64,000 nt of DNA from Emiliania huxleyi CCMP1516 (lineage: Eukaryota > Haptophyta > Isochrysidales > Noelaerhabdaceae): positions 123,535 to 187,534 of the forward strand of contig NW_005200291.1 of assembly GCF_000372725.1 (NCBI RefSeq), given 5' to 3'. A program made the translations under genes and the position numbers. A model generated the notes under the pieces. The model worked only from the letters and a program-made list of their open reading frames with translations. It made no database searches and was not told the origin of the DNA. Shown here piece by piece: positions 39,346 through 49,698 of the stretch; within the stretch, counting starts at the first letter, position 1; every line of letters begins with the position of its first letter.

Positions 39346-40639
39346 CCCTGCCCAGCCCCCCTCCGTGTCGCGATGCGCTCCCCGCTCCCGTTCCCCTGTG
39401 TCCCTGATCGTCCTACAAGATCCTGCTCGTGCAGGTGGGGACCCTGTCCTTCTCCCACCCCTCGTTTGGCGTGTCCGTTGTATTTATTTATTTATTTAGG
39501 CTGGTGCTCTCGCCCCCCATGCTCGGGAATGAGTGGCGGCCCACCTAGCTCTGACCTATCGATGAGCGGATACCCACCCAGGTTAGCATTAAAATCCCTG
39601 TGTGGTGGCGGCGTGCCGTCCTCCCATGCCTCCCTTGGATTCTCGCTAGCCCTGCCCCGCAGCGCGGCCGCTCGCCAAGCCCCCCAGATGAGTGGTCAGA
39701 TGGATAGTGCCCGAGAGCTAGGGGTCCGGGGGGGAGCACAAATAGGACGCCCAGCCCTGCCCTCGTGCCGCCGAGTGTGTATCCTATGCGAGAGAGATCC
39801 CCGGTGCCCTGTGCCCAGCCCTCTCCGCGCGGCGATGCGCCCTCCCCCTCACTTCCTATGCGAGGGAAGAAGAAATCACACTTCCGGTACAGCTTAGCTG
39901 CTCAGGCCGGCCCTCCCTTGGGTTGTCTGTTTTCTTTCTTTCTTCTGCTCAGGCCGGGGGAGGGGGAAAGATCTCCTGTTCCGCGGAACGCGAGCAGGCC
40001 CCTCCTTGCCCGGTCTGCGTTGCAGGGCGGTGGTCGTGCCATCGGCGCTTCGTACACGACATGAAATCTCTACAACAAACTCTACATCATAAGCGGCGAA
40101 CGAGGCACGCGGTCGCTCTCCGACATGAGGCGCGTTGCACTTGCCGGTGCGTGCTGCCCTGGCCTTCTGTCTACCCGCCCAATGAGTGGCAGGTGCCTCT
40201 GCTGCACGGTGCTGCTGTGGCATGCCTCACGCGTCACGGCTGCGACTGGCCGGCGCCTCGGCGCGTCAGCTCGGCTCGGCGCAGCGATCGCGGGCCAGCG
40301 CAACTCGCCTGGACTCAACGCTCAGCCAGGAGCTCCCGCACGCGCTGGCGCGAGCCATGGCGCATGCAACGCGCAGCAATGCTCGCCTCGCCTCGCGCAA
40401 ATGCGACCGCCCTCGCAGCCGACAGTCCACCGCCTGCTAAAGAAGCACTGCGACGAATGCGGCACCGCGGCGACGCATGGCAGGCTGGTCATGACGCAGT
40501 TATAGGGTGTTGTGTGCCGTCAGAGTGACTCTCTGTGTGTCAGGGATAGTCAGGGCCGTCCACCAGAGCTCCAGTAAGCTCGGAGACACCCCATTAGTGC
40601 GGCTCGACCTCTCACTGCCTTCCCGCGGTTTGGCTGTAG
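39346..40639. other. Repeat-rich intergenic region with one doubtful frame
   Basis: Two more R2 fragments lie at 39588-39645 and 39905-39945. An ATG-started frame at 40125-40505 (MRRVALAGACCPGLLS...) extends upstream as YNKLYIISGERGTRSLSDM, which looks protein-like but is isolated, so it may be a gene remnant. Nothing else is supported. Confidence 0.4.
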
Positions 40640-40815
40640 AGCCTCTACAACAAACTCTACAGCAAAATCGCGCTCTACCTCTACAACGCACGCAGTTCGT
40701 CCCGCGCCGGATGTAGAGCTCTACAGCTCTAGAGCTCTACAGCGCTCCAGAGCGCTCTACAGCTCTACAGCTCTACTTTACAGCGCTCTCACTCTACATC
40801 CTCTACAGACTACAC
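40640..40815. repeat. CTCTACA low-complexity block with palindromes
   Basis: Dense CTCTACA/TGTAGAG units. TGTAGAGCTCTACA at about 40710-40723 is a perfect 14-base palindrome and is followed by CTCTAGAG and CCAGAGCGCTCT. CTCTACAACAAACTCTACA also occurs near 40070. Confidence 0.75.
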
Positions 40816-40841
40816 CCTCCCTCAGCGCTCTGCCCCCCGAC

Positions 40842-41260
40842 TAAGGCTCATTAAAAAGATTGATTCTCGCCCCTCTAAGTATTGATATTGAGTATTGACA
40901 GACTTCCCTCTAAGTATTGACAATATATTGAGGTATTGATCGCTGATTTTCACCTCCAAAAGCATAAAATATCGACATTTGTCCAAAACATTGCCTAGAT
41001 AGTGGCTGAAATCGACAGACTCGGGAGTTCAAAAGCATTTTGATGCGATCTAAGCGATTTTTCAGCGATTTAGGCCCATTTTGGGCGATTTTAGGGCGTC
41101 CGCAAGCTCGGGATGGACGTCTCATCGCTGGATACATCGATATGGTGACCCCCCCTTGACCAGCCCAGCCCCCAGCCCCTCTAAGTATTGACAATATATT
41201 GGAGATTGATTGCTCCTCTAAGTATTGGACAAATATATTCCATATTTTTAATGAGCCTTA
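40842..41260. mobile_element. hAT-type MITE
   Basis: 419 bases, AT-rich against the host. 16-base perfect terminal inverted repeats: TAAGGCTCATTAAAAA (40842-40857) and its complement (41245-41260); TAAGG fits the YARNG start of hAT ends. An exact 8-base target duplication, CCCCCGAC, flanks it (40834-40841 and 41261-41268), the size produced by hAT transposases. Internal CCTCTAAGTATTG units repeat near both ends. No coding capacity. Confidence 0.9.
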
Positions 41261-41524
41261 CCCCCGACGGGGGGCAGTGCGCCCCCCGTGCCGCCGGGAG
41301 AACCTGCCTGCCCTATGCGAGTGAGAACTCTCTCTCCCTGCGGGGACCCTCCTGAGAGTGTCGTGTGGGTGAACCCTGCCCAGCGCCCCAGTTCCTCCTC
41401 CCCGTGTCGCGATGCGCTCCCCACTCCTCGAGCCCCACTCTCGATCCCTTGTTTGTGCCCCTGAGCCCCTGATCGTCCTTCCAAAAGATCCTTGCTCTGG
41501 GGGGTTCTGTCTGTCCCTGCTCGT

Positions 41525-41600
41525 TCGTTTTTCAGTGTATGTAGCTCTTACGTACCTTCCCGGAGGAGGATTCTGCTGACAGGGTTTGCGATGAGCACTT
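41525..41600 (+). repeat. Dispersed repeat R1
   Basis: TTTTTCAGTGTATGTAGCTC ... CCCGGAGGAGGATTCTGCTG ... CAGGGTTTGCGATGAG, closest to the copy at 16100. Confidence 0.75.
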
Positions 41601-42109
41601 GGAGCACTTGGAGTGCGGTCGGTATCCTCACGCCCAGGACTGGGGAGCTAAGAAGCGCACCCAGTTGGCCAGACGCGTCGGCATCGGGTTGCGGGCAAGG
41701 AGAGCCCTAGCCATGGGGGGTGCGCGGTCGCAGGGCCATAACACGGTTCTCCGAGGGATAGTACCGCGCTCCGGGTTTCCCCTAGCAGCAGAACGCACCC
41801 TCTACTCGGAGCTAGTGGACACGACACTAGCTAGCTAGTGATACGAGAATACGTACCGCCCCCCCACGCAACTACTCGACGATACTCGAGTAATACGTAT
41901 ACGAGAAGACGCAGCGATGAGGAGCGACCTTTTTCGTTCTGCAAGGGGGGGATCGTCTCCCATCCCTCATTTGGCACTTTATTTCATTGGTTTTCTCTCT
42001 GTAAGAAAGAAAGAAAGAAAACAGACAACCCAAGGGAGGGATTTTCTCTCTGTCTCTCTGTCAGCGAGGATCAGGGAATTCTCTTTTCTCCAGCGCCCGC
42101 CGGCCGGGA
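41601..42109. other. Intergenic, leads into the fucosyltransferase-like gene
   Basis: No supported gene. 41960-42050 holds a minus-strand R2 tail (AAGAAAGAAAGAAAACAGAC then AACCCAAGGGAGGGA). Confidence 0.45.
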
Positions 42110-42404
42110 ATGCAGGCCCAGCCTTTACCGCCGGCCTGGCTCGCCGCGGGTTTCACCGACAAAGTCCAGAGAGTCGATGAATCCGTGCACCGGCGAGGCA
42201 CAGGCCGTCGCAGTCAAACTCCCGTCAACGCCTCGTGCGCGCCATGGCTGCTCGAGTACGCTGCGTTCCACGCCGAGCATCGCCACCGACCCGACTCCTC
42301 CTACCTTGTCTACACCTGCCGGCCGGTGATGCCACAAACCAACTCGCACTGCCTCGGCTTTGGTGCGCTGGAGGGAGGGAGGGAGGGAGGGAGGGAGGGA
42401 GGGA

Positions 42405-42466
<62 letters not shown>

Positions 42467-44131
42467 GAGAGAGCGAGAGCGAGAGCGAAGAGCGAGAGCG
42501 AGAGCACGGCCCCTGGCAGGCGACCGCTTCCGGCTGATTGCATACCTGCTGCGGACCGCCGCGCACCACCGCCGCGTGCTGCTCGTCGACTGGGCCTCGC
42601 CGCACGACCTCTCTCTCTTCTTCTCGCCGCCGCCGCTGCTCGGGGCTAGCAGCGCTCCTGCCGGCCGAGGAGCCGGCCGAAGAGGAGGCACGGCCATCGA
42701 CTGGCGGATCACGCGTGCAGAGGCGCCCGATCCGCTGTAGTGAGACGGATCGAGATCGCCTTCCGCGTGCACCCGCCCGCACACGCCCCGTGCTTTGCGA
42801 GCCTCAGGCGGCGGCGCTGGACGGGCTGAAGGTCCACCGGTGGGGCGGGTGAGTCTCCAGAGACGCCCGCGAGGCCACTCCCGCCCCCACTCCGGGCGGC
42901 GAGACGCACGCTCGAGGGGCACCCGAGAGAGCGGCGGAGCTAGGAGGAGGCGCAGCGGGCTGAGCGATCGGCGGCTCCTCCTCGCGCCCCGCAGGCCGAT
43001 GAGCGCCGACGCGATGCCCTCCGCCCGGTGGGTGCGCGTGGTTGGCAACACTCCGTGGATGAGCGCAGTCGGGCTCAACGCCACCCTCCCCGCCGAAAAG
43101 GGAGGCGATGGCACGGCCGGCCCGCCCCGCCGCCGGCCGCCGCCGCGGCCCGTTTTCCCTCCCGGGCAGGGCAGCTCCGCAGCCCCGACCCTCGGCTGCC
43201 TGCTGCGCGCGCTCTTCGCTCCGTCGGCCTGGCTCGCGGCGGCGGTGGAGGCGCGGCGGAGGGAGCTCTTTGGTGACTCGCCCTTCGAGGGCGTCCACCT
43301 CCGCCTCGGTGCGGGACGACCCAGATGTGGCCGAGAGATGCGGCCGGGAGATGCGGCCGGGAGATGTGGCCGAGGTTGACTGTTCGAGGCTGGGCATTCG
43401 TCGCCGAGACCCGGCCGACTCGAGGGCCCGTCGCGCCCCGCATCCACCCCTCCCCTCCCCCGCCCAGGCGACGGCGCCGCTGGCACCGCCTTTCGGCCCG
43501 GCACCGTGCCCACCACCGACAGGCGCATGACCGTTGACGGCGCCGTCAGCGTGATGCGATGCCTCGCCTCCGCCGGCAGCTCTCCCGTCTTCGTCGCGAC
43601 CGACAACGCGCGGCTCAAGGCGGCGATCCTCGCAGGCAAGCGCGGCGGCGGCGGCGGAGGCGGGAGCGGCGGCGAAGAGGTGGCGCTGAGACGGAGCGGC
43701 GGCGGCGGGCTGGTGCTTCCGCCGGCGCTCGCTGGCCGCTTCCGGGCGCAGGGGTGCGCGGATTGCATGGTCGCCGACGATCCGGCAAGGTCGCGTAGAG
43801 CAGGGGCATGCTCGGGACGAGTGTGCCACCGCCGCCATAGGTCAACCCGGTGTTCCAGCACAACTTCACGCGCGAGAGCGTGCAGGACATCTTCGTCGAG
43901 ATGGCGCGAGATGCAGCCGAGAGTCGAGATCCGGGCCCAGACCACCCCTCCTCCACCCCGTCCGGACCCCGTATCGCCTCGTGCCCGCAGGTGATGCTTG
44001 CCCACTCGCGCTGCTTCCACCACGCCAGTTCCAATTTTGCCACCACTGTACTCGCGTTCGCGCCGCCGGGCGCCTGCCACGGGCACTATGTCGCCGGGAG
44101 GTGCGGTAGGTGCGAGTGCTCGACCTCCTAG
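42110..44131 (+). CDS. Fucosyltransferase-like glycosyltransferase, multi-exon, ends approximate
   Basis: Blocks in order match the GDP-fucose-dependent fucosyltransferase pattern of a nucleotide-sugar fold: SYLVYTCRPVMPQTNSHCLG joined to FGDRFRLIAYLLRTAAHHRR and VLLVDWASPHDLSLFFSP; IDWRI; WVRVVGNTPWMSAVG; APSAWLAAAVEARRRELFG with EGVHLRLG; GTAFRPGTVPTTDRRMT then VFVATDN; FQHNFTRESVQDIFVEM; and LAHSRCFHHASSNFATTVLA. The donor at 42363 is GT; its intron to 42519 is filled by (GGGA)n and (GA)n. The intron at about 43309-43468 contains GAGATGCGGCCGGGAGATGC repeats. ATG 42110 is the first usable start; an upstream exon with a membrane anchor is possible. Not all exon edges could be fixed. Acceptor sugar unknown. 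Confidence 0.55.
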
Positions 44132-44254
44132 ACGCTAGAGTCGCTTCACACTTGGTGAGTCGCTCTAAAAGGAGCGACTGTCCCAAAAGTAAAAGAAAAC
44201 ACACAGCACCTCACGACCCAGAGGCGAAAATTCTTTTCCGGTGTGCCTGTGATA

Positions 44255-44320
44255 GTACTACATGTAGCACGCGCCAGTTTGCACCTGTGTCGAGCCTGTC
44301 TGCTGTGAGAAAGAGTCCAC
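44255..44320 (+). repeat. Dispersed repeat R5, copy 2
   Basis: GTAGCACGCGCCAGTTTGCA then CCTGTGTCGAGCCTGTCTGC, matching 26705-26770. It lies 30 bases before the GH3 start codon. Confidence 0.6.
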
Positions 44321-44349
44321 TTCTAATTCTTTTCCGGAAATCGGCCTTT

Positions 44350-46863
44350 ATGGCTCGCACGAGCGACAAGCCGGACGCTGAGCTGGTTGGGCTTGTGAAT
44401 GGCGCCACGGCGGAGGCGGCCGAGGCGCTCGTCTCCAAGCTGACACTGCGCGAGAAGGCCTCGCTCTGCTCCGGCGCCTCCTTCTGGAACCTGCAGTCGA
44501 TCAAGCGGCTCGGGCTGACGGGCCCCAACGTCTCGGATGGCCCGCACGGCGTGCGTCGCGACCTCGGCTCCTCACACCTCGGGCTGGACGGCTCGGCGCC
44601 AGCGACGTGCTTCCCGTGCGCTTGCACGCTCGCATCCTCGTGGGACCCGACGCTGGCAATGCTGGTGGGCGAGGCGCTCGGGCGCGAGTGCCTCGCGCTG
44701 GGCGTGAGCGTGCTGCTCGGCCCGGGCGTCAACATCAAGCGCCACCCGCTCTGCGGCCGGAACTTCGAGTACTTTTCCGAGGACCCGCTGCTCGCGGGCG
44801 AGTTTGCGGCGAGTTTTGTCAAGGGCGTGCAGAGTCAGGGGGTGGGCACGTCGATCAAGCACTTTGCGGCCAACAACCAGGAGGCCAACCGCATGACGAT
44901 CGACACGCAGGTCGACGAGCGCACGCTGCGGGAGATCTATCTGCCCGCCTTTGAGGCGGCCGTCACGCGCTCGCAGCCGTGGACAGTCATGTGCGCCTAC
45001 AACAGGCTCAACGGCCAGCAATGCTCGGAGCACGACTGGCTGAACAACACGCTGCTGCGGGGCGAGTGGGGCTTCGAGGGGCTCCTCCTCACGGACTGGG
45101 GCGCGATCGCCAACCGCGTCAAGGGCCTCCTCGCCGGCATCGACCTCGAGATGCCCTCGTCGGCCGGCGTCAACGACGCGCGGATAGCGGCGGCCGTGCG
45201 GTCGGGCGCGCTGGAGGAGGGCGTGCTGGACCGCGCGGCGGCGCGGGTGGTGTCGCTGTACCTGAAGAGCGACGCGGCCAAGGCGGCGCACGCCTCCAAG
45301 GAGGAGGGCAAGGAGATGCACGCGCGCCACCACGCGCTCGCGCGCCGCGCCGCCGCCGAGTCGGCGGTCTTGCTCAAGAACGACGGGCAGCTGCTGCCGC
45401 TCGGGGCGGGCAGCGGGCGGGTGGCGCTCATCGGCGGGTTCGCGACGGCGCCGCGGTACCAGGGCTCGGGCTCCTCGAAGGTCAACTCGCACACTCTCGA
45501 CCGACCGCTCGACGCGCTCCGAGCCGCCGTCGAGGGCGGTGGCGGCGCGCCCCTCCGGCCGCGCGCCTGCAGCGCCTCCTCACCGGGGGCTGGGCGTGCA
45601 GACGGGTGCCCGGGCGGGAGCCGTAGGCGCGCTGGTGTACGCGGCGGGGTACGAGCCGGGGCACGCGGCGCTCGACGACGCGCTCATCGACGAGGCGGTG
45701 GCGGCGGCGAGCGGCGCGGACGCGGCGATCATCCTCGCCGGCGCGCCTGCAGAGAGGCGGAGGATGGAGGCGGAGGGGCGGTGGACGGCGCCTCTTCACG
45801 GCCGTGGGGTGTGAACAGGCTTGCCGGACGAGTTCGAGTCGGAGGGGTTCGACCGGAGCCACATGCGCCTCCCCGAGCAGATGGACCGCCTCATCGCCGC
45901 GGTGGCAGCCGCCCAGCCGCGCTGCGTCGTCGTGCTCTCCAATGGGTCGCCGGTGCTGATGCCGTGGCTTGGCGGCGTGCCGGCGGCGCGCGAGCCGCGC
46001 GTCCGTCCGGCGGCGGGGGGTGCGCCGCGCCCCCTTCACACGCCGTGCGGTGCGAGCAGGTGCTCGAGACCTACCTCTCGGGCCAGGCAGGCGCCCTCGC
46101 CCTCGCCGACCTGCTCTTCGGCGCGGCGTGCCCGTCCGGCGAGCCTCGCGCCTCGCCCTCGACCCTGCCGAGGGCCGCGCCTCCTTCACGACTCGAGGTC
46201 TGAGCAGGCAAGCTCGCCGAAACCTTCCCCGCCGCGGCCGAGGATTGCGCGTCGCACGCGCACTTCGCCTCGAACCCACGCCGACTCGTCTACCGCGAGG
46301 GACTGCATGTCGGCTACCGCCACTTCCTCACGCAAGGCGTGCAGCCCGTCTTCCCGTTCGGCCACGGCCTCTCGTACACCTCGTTCGAGTACGGGCCGCT
46401 CTCGCCGTCCGAGAGTGCGATCGCTATCTCCGACCCAGCCGCCGCGTCGGTGTGCAGTCCTCCTCCCACCTCTCTCCCTCCCTCTCCCTCCCTCTCTCCC
46501 TCCCTCCCTCCCTCCCTCTCTCCCTCCCTCCCTCCCTTTTTCCCTTTTTCCCTCTCTCCCTTTCTCCCTTTTTCCCTTTTTCCCTTTTTCCGCTTTTTCC
46601 CTTTTTCCCTTTTTCCCTTTTTTTCCTGCCCGACCCCCCCCCCCCCCTCCTTTACCATCCAGGCGGCGCCGGCTGCGTGGTTCTGCCCGATTGGCTGCTG
46701 CGAGGGCTACTCTGTTGCTTCAACACCTGCCCCTTCTAGTTTTGTGAGCGCGACGTACGAGACGAAGATGCCGGTGAGGTGGGGTGTGCGCGGTTGGTCT
46801 CTTACGAGCGGCATGAAGGGGGGGGGGGGGGGTGATGGGACTTGCGTTGGGACTTTCCCTTGA
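44350..46863 (+). CDS. GH3 family beta-glucosidase-type glycoside hydrolase
   Basis: From ATG 44350. GH3 blocks: SKLTLREKASLCSGASFW, NVSDGPHGVRRD, LLGPGVNIKRHPLCGRNFEY, SIKHFAANNQEANRMTIDTQ, VDERTLREIYLPAFEAAV, MCAYNRLNGQQCSEHDWL and the nucleophile motif GLLLTDWGAIANR. The second domain shows AAESAVLLKNDGQLLPL and, across introns, AAIILAG|LPDEFESEGFDRSHM, SNGSPVLMPWLGGVPA|VLETYLSGQAGA, ACPSG|KLAETFP and FPFGHGLSYTSFEYGPL. Introns 45741-45818, 45986-46059 and 46139-46207 all have GC donors and end TTCAC..., GTGNGANCAG-like; a fourth GC intron lies near 45552-45605. No signal peptide and no PA14 insert. After FEYGPL a pyrimidine-tract intron (46450-46662) leads to sequence without the usual Fn3-like domain, so the 3' end is doubtful. 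Confidence 0.85.
46450..46662 (+). repeat. CCCT / CCCTTTTT pyrimidine tract
   Basis: Over 180 bases of CTCCCTCCCT then CCCTTTTTCCC units, bounded by a GT donor-like TCG|GTGTGC and a CATCCAG acceptor-like site. Confidence 0.85.
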
Positions 46864-47305
46864 TCCTTGGTTCAGACCGCACAGAGGCTCTACTAAAAAA
46901 AGGTGGGCGTACTTTTTGTGCGTATTTCGCTATGTTGTTGTTCACCGCCGGCAATAAAACGCAACCCGGGCCAAGGTCGCATGCACGCATCACGCGGATC
47001 ACAGTCGTGAGAGGTGAAGCGAGAACGGACAGAGACAGACACTCTCTGGTCTCTGGTGACAGAGACACTGCCTCGAGCTCGTGCGTCCTTGGAACCTTGT
47101 CACATGTCAGCGACGCCGGTTCTCGACGAATTCAACGAAGCTCGACGCACTACAACTTGTATTCTTAAAGTGAAAACGCGAGAGATTTCGTTTGCCGACA
47201 AGGAGGAGCGCAAAGCCGACGGCCGAGAATGATGAGGGGGATTGCTAAAACATGCACATGTGATGGTCAAATTGACGCCGGCCGAAACGTCCGTCCAAGC
47301 CTGCA
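46864..47305. other. Intergenic
   Basis: Upstream of the repeat protein gene. Contains a CTGGTCTCTGGTGACAGAGAC-type short inverted repeat near 47048. No gene seen. Confidence 0.45.
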
Positions 47306-49015
47306 ATGAGAGCCAGCCTCGCCGCGTCGATTGTGGCCGCGGCGGTCGCCTCCTCGGTCGGCGAGGCGCCAGTGCCCGCCGAGAAAGGCTTCATGGAGAT
47401 GTTGGGGTTCGGCAGCGAGCCCCTGGATCCGGTGACGGAGGGTCTCTTCGTGGCTGCGCGCGATCTGGATCCGCACGAAATGTGCCAGGAGACAAAAGAG
47501 TCTGGCCGCCGCTACTACGAGATTATGTTTTCCAACGAGGGGCAGTGCACTGCAATGAGCACGTGGGCGCACACGGCGGAGAAGGAGCAGGTCGGCTCTG
47601 AGGCGAGCATTGCGCCAACGTGTGAGTTGAGCCACCAGGAACAGACGGGCAAGACAGGCTTCCTCACCTATTCGTGCTGCAGAACATGCACTGTGAGTAC
47701 GCCTCTGACTCTTGCCTTCATATCAATCACATAGGCTTCCTCATCTACTTCCACTCCAAGTATCAGTGCGACGCGATGGCGAAGTGGGCGCAACATGCGG
47801 AGATGGAGGCGACGGGTGAGTCGGTGAAGCCCCGATGCGAGCGAGTTGGCGGCGCCAGCGCCGGAGTCAAGGATAAATTCCTGAAGTACCCTGGGTGAGG
47901 TTGCCGCCTTGCTTTCTCTCGACACGTCTCTCCTTGCACGGGTGCCCCTCCCCTTCTGCTACCCTTGACGGTTCATCACCCGGCCGTACCAGGTACATAA
48001 TTGAGTTCAATACCAAAAACCAGTGCATGGAGATGTCGCGATGGGCTATCGGCGCGGAGATCCTGGACGAGTCGATGGAGAAGTCCAAGGCTTCGGAGGC
48101 GGCCGTCGCCCGTACACTGGCGAAGATGAATGTGGCTCACGAGGTAGCCACGCTCGACATCACAGCCGATCTGTACGCTGCGGCCGAGCGCGACTTGAAT
48201 CCGCACGAGATGTGCCAGGAGAGCCTGGCAAAGACGGGGAGCCGGTACTACGAGCTGCTGTTTCCCAGAGAGGGCCAGTGCACCGCAATGGCGGAGTGGG
48301 CCCACGATGCCGAGGTCGCGAGTGTTGTGGCGGCGGGCGGGAGTGTGGGGCAGGCGGGCCCTGCGCCGGTGTGCGAGCTGACTGCAACGGAGGGCGTTGC
48401 AGGGAAGCCGCCGGCCAAGGGGTTCGCAATCTACTTTCACACGAAGAGTGGCTGCGACAAGATGGCCAAGTGGGCCAGTCAGGAAGAGCAAGCGGACACG
48501 GGTCACTCTGAGGCGCTCGCGTGCGACGGGATGTGCCCGGCGGATATCATACTTCCGTGAAGCTTCTTGAAGTTGCCATATAGGTGCCGACCTGCCAAAG
48601 GACTTACCCCCCGACGTTTCCGGGCTATGTGGTCGAGTTGCGCACCGAGAGGCAGTGCTTGTCGATGGCCACTTGGGCGCTCCACGCGGAGACGATGGGT
48701 ACTGCGGCAAAGCGCGCGGCGGAGTTCCTGGTCGACGAGGAGGTCGAAGTCGTAGAGGAGATGCCGTCCGATATCTGCTCGGCGGTCGCTGCTTGCGAGA
48801 CTGAGGGCGGCGGCGGCTGGCCCTTCTTCCTCAGCCAGGAGAGTCGCGCGGCCCGGAACGGCGCTGGTGGCACGGGTCTCCCGGTGATGATGGCGGTGAC
48901 CGTGGCCAGCTTGGCGGTGGCGATCGCCGCCCTCGTCAAGATGAACAGGCTCGAGCATCGGCTCGCGCCGCTCCTGCAGGACGCCGCCCAGGCGCCAGCC
49001 TCGCAGCTCATGTAA
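47306..49015 (+). CDS. Secreted or membrane-anchored Cys/Trp repeat protein, unknown family
   Basis: Four exons: 47306-47657, 47735-47894, 47993-48512, 48594-49015. Starts MRASLAASIVAAAVASSVGE, a signal peptide, and ends with a membrane span (LPVMMAVTVASLAVAIAALV). Between them lie six copies of a motif with the form aromatic-x-(I/V/L)-x-(F/L)-x4-C-x2-M-x2-W: YYEIMFSNEGQCTAMSTWA, FLIYFHSKYQCDAMAKWA, YIIEFNTKNQCMEMSRWA, YYELLFPREGQCTAMAEWA, FAIYFHTKSGCDKMAKWA and YVVELRTERQCLSMATWA. Copies 1 and 4 are each preceded by DPHEMCQE/NPHEMCQE; the others by PxCE/Q. So three sub-repeats form a unit present twice, with two Cys per sub-repeat. Introns 47658-47734 and 48513-48593 have GC donors, 47895-47992 GT. 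No known domain recognised; a cell-surface or secretory-pathway role is inference. Confidence 0.8.
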
Positions 49016-49698
49016 GAGGGACTACATGGCGCTCGGCTGGGGGAGGGTTGGCGGATATGGGCACCATGGTTGCCGCGGCCCAACGGAGCCCGGGGGCGCG
49101 TTGCCGTTGGGCGCGACACAGCACACAACGCGAAGGCGGAAGGGTCAGCATTGCTATTGGTGACACCGGGGAGGTGGTTGCGGAGGGAGAGGAGAGAGTA
49201 TCGTCTTTGTATCGATGGTCCGAACGAGAACGAAATTACGAACACAAATGACATTCTCCAAGACCCCCAAGAGCAAGACTCTTATGACTCTTCCACAAGA
49301 CGTCAAGTTTTGCCGATGGAGAAATTTTGCAACTTTGGGGGGCGGGCGTTGCCGGGCGCACTCGGGATCTCGGACAGATTTACGAGACTCGAGACTTCGA
49401 GACACACACGGCCGCCGCGCGGGCTGTACGGCGAGACACACACAGAGAGCCGCCCCCACAACACGCATAACGCGCACGCACAAGTTCTAGGCACAAGCCA
49501 GTGCCCACACCGGCTCCGGCTCAGGTCGTGGGGCATAGCTCGGGTGTAAACGGGGTCTGGGGCGGAGGCCCCAGCGGCCCGCCGCAGGCGCCGCCGGAGG
49601 CTGGCCCGCCGCAGGCGCCGATTTTTTTGGCGTTTTTTGCTCAAAATTGAGATATTTCTCATCAAATTCTCATCAAAATCGAGCTCGCTACGAGCTCT
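49016..49698. other. Intergenic with a repeat fragment
   Basis: 49575-49640 repeats CCCGCCGCAGGCGCCG twice and continues into GATTTTTTTGGCG, as at 2236-2260. No gene. Confidence 0.5.

Noticed and set aside
42125-44086. Minus-strand frame of 653 codons opposite the fucosyltransferase-like gene
   Set aside because: Low-complexity Arg/Ser/Pro product in GC-rich sequence; the plus strand shows ordered family motifs.
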